Shown here: one piece after another, positions 16,681-24,362 of the stretch | Layout of the letters: each line of letters opens with the position of its first letter | Position numbering within the stretch: position 1 is the stretch's first letter | Assembly (NCBI GenBank): GCA_964406605.1 | Contig: CAYOSF010000004.1 | Coordinates: forward strand, 62,001 to 126,000 | Source: CAYOSF01 sp964406605 | GTDB lineage: Bacteria > Chloroflexota > Dehalococcoidia > DSTF01 > RBG-16-68-14 | Direction of reading: 5' to 3' | Length of the DNA stretch: 64,000 bases | The notes under the pieces: generated by a model | Told to the model about the DNA's origin: nothing | The model's database searches: none | Seen by the model: the letters and a program-made list of their open reading frames with translations, nothing else | Position numbers and translations under genes: made by a program

Positions 16681-16922
16681 CTTCTGCGTCTGAGGCGTTC
16701 GCGCAATTCCTGGTTCGCTCTGCCTCGCTTGAGTTCTCGCTCCCGGCGCATGGCGGCGGTCCGGGTAGGGAACTCCTCAGAGTACACCAACTGCCAGGGG
16801 CCTCGCGTGGCCGTCCACTTGGCCTGTCCCTCAGCATGCTCGGTCAAGCGCCGGGCCAGGTCTCTGGTGCTTCCGACGTACAATCGTCCTTCCGGGTTCT
16901 GCAACACGTAGACAGAGAACAA
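16665..16922 (-). CDS. GIY-YIG family nuclease (UPF0213/YhbQ-like)
   Basis: Small single-domain GIY-YIG endonuclease of about 85 residues. The two signature strands are FSVYVLQNPEG and RLYVGSTRDLARRL, with the conserved Arg in the following helix and a C-terminal ERELKRG helix holding the usual glutamate. Such proteins are stand-alone nucleases of unclear role or remnants of homing nucleases. A TTG at 16922 after AAGGGGC gives the typical family start; a longer frame to 17054 would only add translated repeat sequence. It is flanked on both sides by tRNA-Asn-like hairpin repeats in the same orientation, and its stop codon is inside copy 2. Confidence 0.78.
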   Translation of the reverse strand: MFSVYVLQNPEGRLYVGSTRDLARRLTEHAEGQAKWTATRGPWQLVYSEEFPTRTAAMRRERELKRGRANQELRERLRRRRPTNQ

Positions 16923-16950
16923 GAACGCCCCTTGACTCCGGAAAGCGGAC

Positions 16951-17190
16951 TGGCTCCGCGAGCGTCCTTCCCTGGAAGGAGAACCTGCAACCCAGCGCTC
17001 GATCTTTCGCTGGAAGGACCTGCTCTGTGGTTGAGTAACTGGCTCCCCGAGCATCCTTCCCCGGAAGGACCCGCTCTATGGTTTGGTGGACTGGCTCCCC
17101 GAGCATCCTTCCCCGGAAGGAGAACCGGCAACCCAGCGGTGAATCCTTCCCCGGAAGGACCCGCTCTATGGTTTGGCGAAATGGCTCCCC
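16951..17190 (-). repeat. Tandem array of tRNA-Asn-like hairpin repeats, copies 3-6
   Basis: Copy 3 (from 16951) is diverged, with P-like units at 16965-16980 and 17003-17018 and a longer tRNA piece between. Copy 4 (17040) has one P (17054-17069) between CTCCCCGAGCA and CCCGCTCT. Copy 5 (17092) has P at 17106-17121 and 17144-17159, separated by GAACCGGCAACCCAGCGG. Copy 6 (17182) is only the CCA/acceptor end. Units are joined head to tail: each begins with the plus-strand TGG that is CCA on the other strand. No ribosome sites or genes are evident here; the array fills the gap between the GIY-YIG and sigma factor genes. Confidence 0.78.
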
Positions 17191-17361
17191 GCGCCGGGGT
17201 AAAATCCGAACTTTTCTGACCTTCACCCTCCTCGCCGCCGCTGACCGCTGCAAGCGCCCCGCGCGCTGGCAGGCGGTCTTGAGTCTTTCGCCGGTTGATC
17301 GACGAAATGAACCCCTCGCCGGTCTCAGGGATATATATTGAAGTGGCGAAAGAAGGTCGTT

Positions 17362-17931
17362 GTGGCAGAATCCGACATGATTCGCCGGGCGAAGGAAGGG
17401 GACCGGGCAGCGCTGTCCGAGCTGCTGGCCACCTATCGCGACCAGGCCTATCGGCTCGCCCTCCATATCGTTCGCAACCCAAATGATGCGGAAGACGCCA
17501 CTCAAAACGCCTTCGTCCGTGCCTTTACCCACCTCGATCGCTTCGACGAGAGCCGGCCCCTTTCGCCGTGGCTGCTGCGCATCGTCGTCCGCGAGGCCCT
17601 AAAGCTCTTGCGGGCGGAGAAGGTTAGATTCGCGTTTTCGCAGCGGCAAATCCAAGTCCGAGAGATAGAAGAAACGGTGGAGTCAGCGGTAATGGTCAGG
17701 GCGGAGCACAAAGACCTGTGGCGCGCCGTAAACCGGCTAGGGAATAAGCACCGACTGGTGTTGACGCTCAGCTATCTTATGGAGATGGCCGAGGCAGAGG
17801 TGGCGCAGGTGTTGGGCATCAGGCGCGGCACGGTGAAGTCGAGAAAGCACAACGCCCTAGTTCGTCTGCGCGCACTCGTGGAACGGGAATTTCCGGACCT
17901 GCAGCCGATGGTGCTGGGGGCCCCCCAATGA
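17362..17931 (+). CDS. ECF-type RNA polymerase sigma factor
   Basis: 189 residues with sigma region 2 (SELLATYRDQAYRLALHIV, then DAEDATQNAFVRAFTHLDRF) and region 4 (VLTLSYLMEMAEAEVAQVLGIRRGTVKSRKHNALVRLR). GTG at 17362 is preferred: AGAAGG lies five bases upstream and the region-2 start fits; a TTG at 17338 would extend it by eight residues. The ATGA overlap with the next gene, whose product is membrane-anchored, is the classic sigma/anti-sigma arrangement. It presumably controls an envelope-linked regulon. Confidence 0.92.
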   Translation: MAESDMIRRAKEGDRAALSELLATYRDQAYRLALHIVRNPNDAEDATQNAFVRAFTHLDRFDESRPLSPWLLRIVVREALKLLRAEKVRFAFSQRQIQVREIEETVESAVMVRAEHKDLWRAVNRLGNKHRLVLTLSYLMEMAEAEVAQVLGIRRGTVKSRKHNALVRLRALVEREFPDLQPMVLGAPQ

Positions 17932-19502
17932 GACAGTACAGCGAATTGGACCGCCTGGAGGCGGCACTGGTAGAGATGGGCCAGGGCATGAGCTACGCGG
18001 CTACGCCGAACTTCGAGCCGAAGGTGCTGGCGGCTCTGGAGCGAGCACGCGGCGCGCGGCCGCGGCTTGTCACAGGCCTTCGGGTCGTGACCCCGCGCGT
18101 GATCCTCATCATCGCCCTGTCGCTGGCGCTGCTGGCCGCCGTGGCCGCCAGCGCTTACTACGTCAGCGTGCGGGTCGGCTTTATGCCCGGCGTCGGGTTC
18201 GTCGAACTCGACGAGACCCTGATTCTCGCCGAGCCTGTCGCGGTTGAACAGGGTGGGCTGACCGTGCAGGTGAACCAGGTGGTCGCCAATCCTGAAGGGA
18301 CGCGGATCCAGTACTCGATCTCGCCATTCTTCCCGCTTCCGGACGAGGGGCAGGCGATTAACCCGTATAACCTGCCTGTTGACCCTGACCTCCCATACGA
18401 GCCCAAACTGCTGCTTCCCGACGGGAGGGTGTTGTCTGAAAACGGCGGGGGTGTGGGTTTCATGAACTCCGACGACCCCAGCGACCTCCGACCGGGGTTC
18501 GTAATGACAGGGGGGCATATCGACTTTGCTGCCCTTCCCAAAGGCGCCCACGACGTTACCTTGATCCTGAACTGCATCCCGGTTCAGCCGGGGGACATTG
18601 GCCCTGTACCTATGGGGACCCGCGCGCCGCAGCCCTGCATCCCAGGCGAGTGGCGGGTCGCCCTCCGGCTCGTCCCGGCCACAGAGGGGCGTTTCTCCCT
18701 TTCCCAGCCTTACGATCCGCAGGTCAGCGCGAGCGCCGATGGCGTGACCATGCGCGTGCAGCAGGTGGCGCATAACGACCAGGAAACCGCCGTCGAGCTG
18801 CAGTTCGAGTGGGACAACCCGGCCTGGCTGTATCCGGGTTCTGTGTACACTTCGGATTTGCAGGACGAACTTGGTCATCAATATTTACAAATCGGGAACA
18901 AAAAGGGTGGGATGACCGAGATCGGTTGTGTTTGGTGCGCAAATGTCGTCACGCGAGACACGCCCGGCGGGCAGGTGATGTCCGAAGTGCAAACGCTTGC
19001 TTTTGCCCCCGTTTCCCACCAGGCCAGGGAGGTGACCCTCACGGTTGAAGCCCTCACATTTGTCGTGCCAGCCAGCGACGAGTTTTCGATTGACCTGGGT
19101 CCTGATCCGCAGGTCGGGCAGACCTGGACCTTAGACCAGATCTTGCAGGTGGTCGGATACGAAGTCCACCTGTTCGGGGCGCGCCTAACCAAGAAAGATG
19201 GCTTGTTCTCGCTGGAACTCTTCTTCAAACTCAAAACAGAAGAGCCAACCGATTCCTACCTGAATGATTTTTCTGCTCATCCATTGAATGCACGGTTTTT
19301 CCAGTTGGGGGGCTGTGCGGAAGCAGACCAAACGCGCTGCATGCCGGGATGGGCGAGGGAAGCCGCCGCTGGGCATCGCGGGATCATGCTGTCTATCGAA
19401 ACAGACGAGATGCCGCGCGGGCGGCAATCATTCGTCATCGGTGAGGCGACGATCGGGTTGCGCGGCCCCTGGCAGGTCACCTGGCCGATTCCCAGCCCCT
19501 GA
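17928..19502 (+). CDS. Membrane-anchored protein, probable anti-sigma factor
   Basis: 524 residues. A cytoplasmic N-terminus of about 55 residues is followed by one transmembrane helix (VILIIALSLALLAAVAASAYYV) and a large extracytoplasmic region with two similar beta-rich halves (DETLILAEPVAVEQGGLTVQ and YDPQVSASADGVTMRVQQVA begin comparable units), reminiscent of DUF4179-type sensors. No HxxxCxxC zinc motif is present. Position and ATGA overlap with the sigma gene suggest it binds the sigma factor and senses an outside signal; that is inference from context. Confidence 0.75.
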   Translation: MRQYSELDRLEAALVEMGQGMSYAATPNFEPKVLAALERARGARPRLVTGLRVVTPRVILIIALSLALLAAVAASAYYVSVRVGFMPGVGFVELDETLILAEPVAVEQGGLTVQVNQVVANPEGTRIQYSISPFFPLPDEGQAINPYNLPVDPDLPYEPKLLLPDGRVLSENGGGVGFMNSDDPSDLRPGFVMTGGHIDFAALPKGAHDVTLILNCIPVQPGDIGPVPMGTRAPQPCIPGEWRVALRLVPATEGRFSLSQPYDPQVSASADGVTMRVQQVAHNDQETAVELQFEWDNPAWLYPGSVYTSDLQDELGHQYLQIGNKKGGMTEIGCVWCANVVTRDTPGGQVMSEVQTLAFAPVSHQAREVTLTVEALTFVVPASDEFSIDLGPDPQVGQTWTLDQILQVVGYEVHLFGARLTKKDGLFSLELFFKLKTEEPTDSYLNDFSAHPLNARFFQLGGCAEADQTRCMPGWAREAAAGHRGIMLSIETDEMPRGRQSFVIGEATIGLRGPWQVTWPIPSP

Positions 19503-19554
19503 TTACGGCGCTGCAATCCGACGACGCACGGTTCACACAGCAAGGAGGTTCACG

Positions 19555-20166
19555 ATGAAAATGGCAGTCCGGCCGCTAAGGCTATTCGTGCCTGCAGCGG
19601 TCATCCTATCCCTGGCGGCCTTCGTGCTCGCCACACCCGCGGTGGCGACACACGGGCAGCCGGAGAAGCAGCTTCCGTTCCAACTTGTGCAGACGGGGTC
19701 GGGCATCGTCGAGTTGGCCCCGGGGTTTCCGTTCGAGCGCAGCACCGTCGGCGGGCGCTGTTCCGTCCCCTCCGACGCCCTCAGCAGTTGGGACTACACG
19801 GGTACAGCGACCCACCTCGGCTCGTTCACCGCTGAAGCCAGCCACTGCTCGCTGCTGGACCTGGCAGCCGGCGTCGGCACCTTTGGTGACGGCGTGTACA
19901 CGGCCACGGCGGCGAACGGCGACACGTTCACGTACACGTACGACAACGGGTTGACGGCATTCCACCCGGACGGAACGATCACGTATACCGGTGATGCGAC
20001 GATCACGGGCGGAACCGGTCGCTTCGCCGGTGCGACGGGCGAGATCCTCGAGGTCAGCGGGACAGTGTTGGAGTCCGACATGACGGTGACGCCGTGGGTG
20101 GTGACGGTCGCCGAGACGCTCGGTGGCTGGATCGCCTGCGACGCGTCGCAGAGAAGCGGACCGTAG
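19555..20166 (+). CDS. Secreted beta-barrel-like hypothetical protein
   Basis: 203 residues, with signal peptide (LFVPAAVILSLAAFVLATPAVA, cleavage likely near THGQPEK). The mature part has GTATHLGSFTAEASHC and ATITGGTGRFAGATGEILEVSG, a pattern seen in allene-oxide-cyclase-like barrels and other small secreted proteins; no enzyme function can be given. AAGGAGG lies six bases before ATG 19555. It follows the sigma/anti-sigma pair on the same strand by 52 bases and could be part of that operon. Confidence 0.8.
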   Translation: MKMAVRPLRLFVPAAVILSLAAFVLATPAVATHGQPEKQLPFQLVQTGSGIVELAPGFPFERSTVGGRCSVPSDALSSWDYTGTATHLGSFTAEASHCSLLDLAAGVGTFGDGVYTATAANGDTFTYTYDNGLTAFHPDGTITYTGDATITGGTGRFAGATGEILEVSGTVLESDMTVTPWVVTVAETLGGWIACDASQRSGP

Positions 20167-20235
20167 CAGGCGATGTTCGGTACGGGCAAGGCGCAGGTGC
20201 AAGAATGGCGGCGGCGGGCCGCGAGGAGGAATGAC

Positions 20236-20688
20236 ATGCCAGTGCGATGGGCCTTGGCCATGGCCATGGCGATCAGTATGCTTCTGCTAGTCGCTTCCTG
20301 CGGCGGGGGTGACGGTGGCGCCGATACCCGCGCAGTGGTCGAGCGAGCCATGGCCGCCTACAGGGAACGCGACGCCGCCGCGTACGCCGCTCTTTTTGCG
20401 ATTGACGGCAGAATGGACGATTTCAGCGCAGTCGGGGACCACGTGCAGGGTCGCGACAAGGTCGAGCACCTGTACCGGCAGTGGTTTTCCATCGTTGTGC
20501 CGGCGGACCACACCTCGGAATACAAGATATTGATGGCCGACGAGCATATGGCGATCGTGCAGGTGTCGGACGAGTGGTCCGAAAACGGAAAGACGCTGCG
20601 CTTGGAAGGCATCACAGTCTACGAGGTCGAGGACGGCGAGATCGTCCGCGAGGCTGACTACTACGACTCGGAGCCCGTGGAGCGTTGA
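20236..20688 (+). CDS. Lipoprotein with NTF2/SnoaL-like domain
   Basis: 150 residues. Signal peptide with lipobox LLVASC followed by GGGDGG, so lipid-anchored outside the membrane. The rest (TRAVVERAMAAYRERDAAAY to TVYEVEDGEIVREADYYDSE) fits the cone-shaped NTF2/SnoaL fold used for small-ligand binding or isomerisation. No catalytic residues can be assigned. ATG 20236 follows GAGGAGG; the longer frame to 20173 is not needed. Confidence 0.85.
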   Translation: MPVRWALAMAMAISMLLLVASCGGGDGGADTRAVVERAMAAYRERDAAAYAALFAIDGRMDDFSAVGDHVQGRDKVEHLYRQWFSIVVPADHTSEYKILMADEHMAIVQVSDEWSENGKTLRLEGITVYEVEDGEIVREADYYDSEPVER

Positions 20689-21180
20689 CTCCCCTAGCAG
20701 GGGAGAGCTCGAAGGTCGGTGGTCTGTCTAGCTGAGGGTTGGACGCAGCGCGTTCTGTACGGTCGGCTGCAGAGCCTGGGGTACGAGGTTGCGTTCCACG
20801 ACCTTCCGGACTCCCGCCACGGCCTTTTCAGCGAGGCGGCTCTTCAGGTCGCCGTCGACGCGATCAACCGCCCGGATAGCGACGGGGAAATGTGGAAGCC
20901 CCGAGCCTGAATGGGGAAACACTCGGTGACGTGGCTCCGTTCCTACCCGTGAGATCGGCGACCTGCGCGTTGTTCGGCCTACTCCTTAACATCGTGGTCG
21001 CGTTCTACGCTGGCTCACGATCGGTCCGCTATCATTTCGGCGTCTTCAGGCACCGGCGCAGGGTCCGCGCGGCTGCTATGATTTCTTTCTTCATGGAAGG
21101 GCTCTATTACTTTCGGACGCATGTTTGGGATCAAAGCGGAATGCAGTGGCCAGTCGAGCATCAGCACATATGTTTCATGT
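20689..21180. other. Gene-poor stretch upstream of tRNA-Asn
   Basis: About 490 bases. A short frame at 20719-20910 (GTG start) encodes LGYEVAFHDLPDSRHGLFSEAA-like sequence that could be the tail of a decayed alpha/beta hydrolase, but is too short to call. Another frame (20892-21215) ends in LAPRAGLEPAT only because it reads the tRNA gene in antisense. Nothing else is supported. Confidence 0.35.
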
Positions 21181-21256
21181 TGGCTCCCCGAGCAGGACTC
21201 GAACCTGCAACCTAGCGGTTAACAGCCGCCCGCTCTACCAATTGAGCTATCGGGGA
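21181..21256 (-). tRNA. tRNA-Asn (GTT), CCA encoded
   Basis: Minus-strand sequence folds as a standard tRNA: acceptor TCCCCGA/TCGGGGA, D-arm AGCTCAATTGGTAGAGC, anticodon arm with loop CTGTTAAC giving anticodon GTT, T-arm GCAGGTTCGAGTCCTGC, discriminator G and an encoded CCA. It is the only intact tRNA recognised in the window and is the template matched by the hairpin repeats at 14177-14285 and 16603-17190. Confidence 0.96.
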
Positions 21257-21474
21257 GCGACCCAAGCCTCGGACTGATCTCCTCAGTGCCGGCTGGAGGA
21301 AGTCCGAGCTTCCCGTAGCATGTTAGCAGGTCTCGAGAGGGGAGCGATAGGAGCGGGGGGATGTGCCGGCAGGGCCGCGCTTCGGCGGCGAACGTGAAAC
21401 GCCGGCCGCGCTTCCATGCGGCTCACCTGTGGCTCTACGTGTGAACGCTTGCCTGCCTGGGTTCCGCCTGTGTT

Positions 21475-21903
21475 CTAGGAAAGGCCGACCCCGACCTGCT
21501 GGACGAGGGTCATCATGTCGAAGTAGCGATGGCTCTCCTTGATCCTTCCGCCCTCGAAGGTGAGTAGCTGGACGGACCGCGTTACCTGATGCTTGCCGGA
21601 GGCGGGGATCGTACCGTCCGGACCAACGAGCGGGCGGGTGTGGGTCCCCTCCCAGATGATCTCCACCGTGGCGGTGCTGTCGCCGGCGACGGCCTTGGTG
21701 ATGGTTCCCTTGGCGTCCGGGAAGGCTTCCTTCCAGCCGCGAGCTGCCTCGACGATCCGATCGGCGCCCCGGACGTGCAGGTGTGACCCGATCTCGTCGT
21801 ACGCACTATCGGGCGCCAGCGTGGCCTTGAAGCGCTTCATGTCCCCGTCGTTGAACGCCCCGATGTTCTCTCGAGCCACGTGAATCATCTCTTGCTCGGT
21901 CAT
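21475..21903 (-). CDS. SnoaL-like polyketide cyclase/ester cyclase-family protein (copy 1)
   Basis: 142-residue NTF2-fold protein: ARENIGAFNDGDMKRFKATL at the start, HVRGADRIVEAARGWKEAFPDAKGTI, and IKESHRYFDMMTLVQQVG at the end. Family members cyclise polyketide precursors or bind small hydrophobic ligands; the real substrate is unknown. It is a near-identical paralogue of the gene at 22312-22740, same length, made by tandem duplication. Transcription is probably driven by the promoter at 21993-22021, which overlaps an inverted-repeat operator. Confidence 0.88.
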   Translation of the reverse strand: MTEQEMIHVARENIGAFNDGDMKRFKATLAPDSAYDEIGSHLHVRGADRIVEAARGWKEAFPDAKGTITKAVAGDSTATVEIIWEGTHTRPLVGPDGTIPASGKHQVTRSVQLLTFEGGRIKESHRYFDMMTLVQQVGVGLS

Positions 21904-21992
21904 TTCCTAGTCCTTCCCCTGGGTCTCTCGAAGGGCGACCCCGCGTCCCTTCGGGCCTGAGATAGGAACGGGGGATACCATCTTCACAAACA

Positions 21993-22023
21993 AGGATATC
22001 ACTACTGATTGACGAAGTCAATC
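21993..22023 (-). promoter_or_regulatory. Promoter with overlapping operator for ester cyclase copy 1
   Basis: On the minus strand: -35 TTGACT (22016-22021), 17-base spacer, -10 TATCCT (21993-21998). The -35 lies within the inverted repeat GATTGAC-TTC-GTCAATC (22007-22023), a dyad of the kind bound by dimeric TetR or MarR repressors. The same arrangement recurs 832 bases away at the second copy. Confidence 0.7.
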
Positions 22024-22199
22024 GCCGCGATAGATAACAGCCGGGCTCATCCGGTCATGCGGGACAGGAGTGCATGTAGGAATCGTATTGGAGTCTTGAA
22101 GCGGCCAGAGTCAGAGCGTAACGTGCTGATACAGATACGTGTTTGCGTTCTTCCCGATAGCCCGCAGGGGGCCGAGCTTCTGTTAGGCCCGTAGACGGC

Positions 22200-22234
22200 G
22201 CAGGCAGCCATCGGACATGGCTGCCTGCTTTCTT
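22200..22234 (+). terminator. Strong hairpin, terminator-like, in duplicated spacer
   Basis: Perfect 12-bp stem GCAGGCAGCCAT/ATGGCTGCCTGC with loop CGGAC, followed by TTTCTT on the plus strand. Its duplicate is at 23031-23059. No plus-strand gene ends just before it, so it could instead be a structured element ahead of the HIT stub and the HIT gene. Confidence 0.5.
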
Positions 22235-22279
22235 GGTGCCGCCTGCGCGCCCAGCTAGAGATGGGCGACGGTCGCGCTC

Positions 22280-22339
22280 GTGCAGTGGTGTGCGTTCTGC
22301 CGCATCGTCCCTCAGGAGGAGGCGGCCCCGATCTGCTGA
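22280..22339 (+). pseudogene. Truncated N-terminus of the HIT gene created by tandem duplication
   Basis: GTG start, then QWCAFCRIVPQEE before a stop at 22337-22339. It matches the first 10-12 codons of the intact HIT gene at 23110 (QWCTFCRIVAHQE), with the same upstream sequence (ATGGGCGACGGTC). It marks the junction of the 830-bp duplication and overlaps the 3' end of the second ester cyclase on the other strand. Confidence 0.75.
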
Positions 22340-22740
22340 AGGAGCGTCATCATGTCGAAGTAGTGGTGGCTCTCCTTGATCCTTTCGCCCTCGAACGTGA
22401 ATACTTCTACCGCCCGAGTGGTCTGGCGCTTGCCGGAGGGAGGAATCGTGCCTCCCGGACCCATGAGCGGTCCGGTATGCGTCCCCTCCCAGATGAGCTC
22501 TACCGTGGCGGTGCTGTCGCCGGCAACCGCCTTGGTGATGGTTCCCCTGGCGTCCGGGAAGGCTTCCTTCCAACCCAGAACGGTCTCTGCGATCTGCTCT
22601 GCGCCTTGGATGCGCCGGTGGGTCCCGACCTCGTCGTAGACGCTGTCGGGCGCCAGCGTGGCCTTGAAGCGCTTCATGTCCCCATCGTTGAACGCCTCGA
22701 CGTTCTCACGGGCCAAGTGGATCATCTCTTGCTCGGTCAT
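22312..22740 (-). CDS. SnoaL-like polyketide cyclase/ester cyclase-family protein (copy 2)
   Basis: 142 residues, paralogous along the whole length to the product of 21475-21903 (shared AFNDGDMKRFKATLAPDS and GTITKAVAGDSTATVE). ATG at 22740 matches the first copy and the family start; the in-frame extension to 22872 crosses the promoter. Differences are scattered, so the copies have diverged for some time while both stayed open, which suggests selection. It has its own promoter and operator at 22824-22855. Confidence 0.88.
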   Translation of the reverse strand: MTEQEMIHLARENVEAFNDGDMKRFKATLAPDSVYDEVGTHRRIQGAEQIAETVLGWKEAFPDARGTITKAVAGDSTATVELIWEGTHTGPLMGPGGTIPPSGKRQTTRAVEVFTFEGERIKESHHYFDMMTLLQQIGAASS

Positions 22741-22823
22741 TTCCTGCTCCTTCCTTTCGATCTCCCCCCGAGTGTCTTGGCGGCCCTCCGAACGGGATGG
22801 AGGGTATACCATGCTTACAAGCA

Positions 22824-22855
22824 AGCGTAGCATGGTTTGATTGACGAAGTCAATC
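22824..22855 (-). promoter_or_regulatory. Promoter with overlapping operator for ester cyclase copy 2
   Basis: -35 TTGACT (22848-22853), 18-base spacer, -10 TACGCT (22824-22829) on the minus strand, with the inverted repeat GATTGAC-TTC-GTCAATC at 22839-22855 over the -35. Identical dyad to that of copy 1, while the spacer between -35 and -10 has diverged, supporting a conserved binding site. Confidence 0.7.
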
Positions 22856-23030
22856 GCTTTCATAGGAAACACCTAGGATTCCATGGTTATGTAGGGCAGA
22901 AGTGTCCTTCGGAGATGTATGGAGGTCTTGACTCGGCCGGAGTCCGAGCGTAAAGTGCTGATACAGATAGACGTTTGCCTATTTCCGATAGCCCGCAGGG
23001 GGCCGAGTGTCTCCAGGGCCCGTAGCCGGC

Positions 23031-23059
23031 GCAGGCAGCCACATCCGATGGCTGCCTGC
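23031..23059 (+). terminator. Hairpin, duplicate of the one at 22200
   Basis: Stem GCAGGCAGCC/GGCTGCCTGC with a nine-base loop, about 50 bases before the HIT start codon. Without a T-run after it, it may be a leader structure rather than a terminator. Confidence 0.4.
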
Positions 23060-23109
23060 GCGTTTGACGCCGCCTGCGCGCCCACCTAGAATGGGCGACG
23101 GTCACTGTC

Positions 23110-23430
23110 GTGCAGTGGTGTACGTTCTGCCGCATCGTCGCTCACCAGGAGCCCGCCGAGATCCTCTTCGAGGATGAAGAGATCATGGTGTTCCGCAACC
23201 GGCTGAACTGGGTGCCGGTGATGCTGCTGGTGGTGCCGAAAGAGCACATCTCGCAGGAGGACTTGTGGCGGCGGATGGGTCGGGTGGCGGAGGTGGCGGT
23301 GGAGATGGGCGCGACCCACTGTCCCAACGGCTTCCGGCTGATCTCGAACTTCGGCCACGACGGAATGCAGAGCATCCAGCACGGGCACGTGCACGTCCTT
23401 GGCGGCGGGTTCCTGGGCGAATACGCCTGA
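23110..23430 (+). CDS. HIT-family protein
   Basis: 106-residue histidine-triad nucleotide hydrolase or transferase. The triad is in QHGHVHVLGG; upstream CTFCRIVAHQEPAEI holds the CxxC zinc pair seen in bacterial HINT proteins, and VPKEHISQEDL is the usual nucleotide-loop region. Family members hydrolyse nucleoside phosphoramidates such as AMP-lysine. GTG at 23110 is supported by the conserved start QWCTFCRI. A truncated copy of its beginning sits at 22280. Confidence 0.92.
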   Translation: MQWCTFCRIVAHQEPAEILFEDEEIMVFRNRLNWVPVMLLVVPKEHISQEDLWRRMGRVAEVAVEMGATHCPNGFRLISNFGHDGMQSIQHGHVHVLGGGFLGEYA

Positions 23431-23540
23431 TCGACCGAGGGTTCCGACGTACTGGAGGCGCGCGGGCGCGGCTTCGACCAGGGTGCGGCGTCGCCGCGCT
23501 CAGAACGAGGCGGGGGAGATTGGGGTGGTGCGCCGGGAGC

Positions 23541-24278
23541 CTAAGGAGCCGCGCCGGGCGGCTGGGCGAGCGCCTCCTGCTGGACCTCCAGCAGCTCGCG
23601 AATGCCGGCCTCCGCGAGGAGGAGGAGGGCGTCCATCTCCTCGCGCGGGAAGGGCTGGTCTTCGGCGGTGCCCTGCACTTCGACGAAGCGGCCGTCGCCG
23701 GTCATCACCACATTGAAGTCGACCCCGGCTCGGGCGTCCTCCTCGTAGCAGAGATCGAGCAGGGGCACGCCCTCGACGATGCCGGCGCTGGTGGCGGCGA
23801 CGGCGGTCGACATCGGCACGGAGGTAAGGACTTCCTTCTCCACCAGCTTCTCGAGCGCCTGGTGCAGCGCGACGTAGGCGCCGGTGATGGACGCGGTGCG
23901 GGTGCCGCCGTCGGCCTTGATGACGTCGCAGTCGATGGTGAAGGTGCGCTCGCCGAGGATGTCAAGGTTGGTGACGGCGCGGAGGGCTCGGCCGATGAGG
24001 CGCTGGATCTCCTGGGAGCGTCCGGACGGACGGCCGGCGGCCGCCTCGCGGCCGGTGCGCTCCTTCGTTGAGCGAGGGAGCATGCCGTACTCGGCGGTGA
24101 CCCAGCCGGAGCCGGTGCCACGGAGGAACTGGGGCAGGCGGGCCTCGACGGTGGCGGCGCAGAGCACCTGGGTGCCGCCCAGATCGATCAGGGCGGAGCC
24201 TTCGGCCCACGGGAGGTAGCCGGTGGTGATGCGGACCGGGCGGAGCTGGTCAGGCCTGCGGCCGTCCACACGTTCCAT
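23541..24278 (-). CDS. rph: Ribonuclease PH
   Basis: Phosphorolytic 3'-to-5' exoribonuclease that trims tRNA 3' ends. 245 residues, full length. Recognisable are DGRRPDQLRPVRITTGY at the N-terminus, GTGSGWVTAEYGMLPRSTKERTGRE with the conserved phosphate-site arginine, SQEIQRLIGRALRAV, and TFTIDCDVIKADGGTRTASITG. A TATACT lies just before the ATG on the minus strand (in 24288-24300), a possible -10. Confidence 0.97.
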   Translation of the reverse strand: MERVDGRRPDQLRPVRITTGYLPWAEGSALIDLGGTQVLCAATVEARLPQFLRGTGSGWVTAEYGMLPRSTKERTGREAAAGRPSGRSQEIQRLIGRALRAVTNLDILGERTFTIDCDVIKADGGTRTASITGAYVALHQALEKLVEKEVLTSVPMSTAVAATSAGIVEGVPLLDLCYEEDARAGVDFNVVMTGDGRFVEVQGTAEDQPFPREEMDALLLLAEAGIRELLEVQQEALAQPPGAAP

Positions 24279-24362
24279 GATGGGGGGAGTATAGCACGGA
24301 CGGGGGGCGTCGCAGTCGCGGGAGGCGGCGGGGGCACATGGGAAGCCGCTGGCTCCTTGTCG

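Noticed and set aside
16025..16693. Open frame containing HEFGH, like a zinc-protease motif
   Set aside because: No other protease feature, no ribosome site, and the frame runs into the tRNA-like repeat.
14177..17190. Hairpin repeats as functional tRNA genes
   Set aside because: P units break the anticodon arm and T loop, and no anticodon loop remains; they are tRNA-derived only.
16603..17190. CRISPR array
   Set aside because: The repeated 16-mers are separated by short, recurrent tRNA pieces rather than unique spacers, and no cas gene is present.
20892..21215. Open frame ending LAPRAGLEPAT
   Set aside because: The ending is the antisense translation of the tRNA-Asn gene, a well-known annotation artefact.
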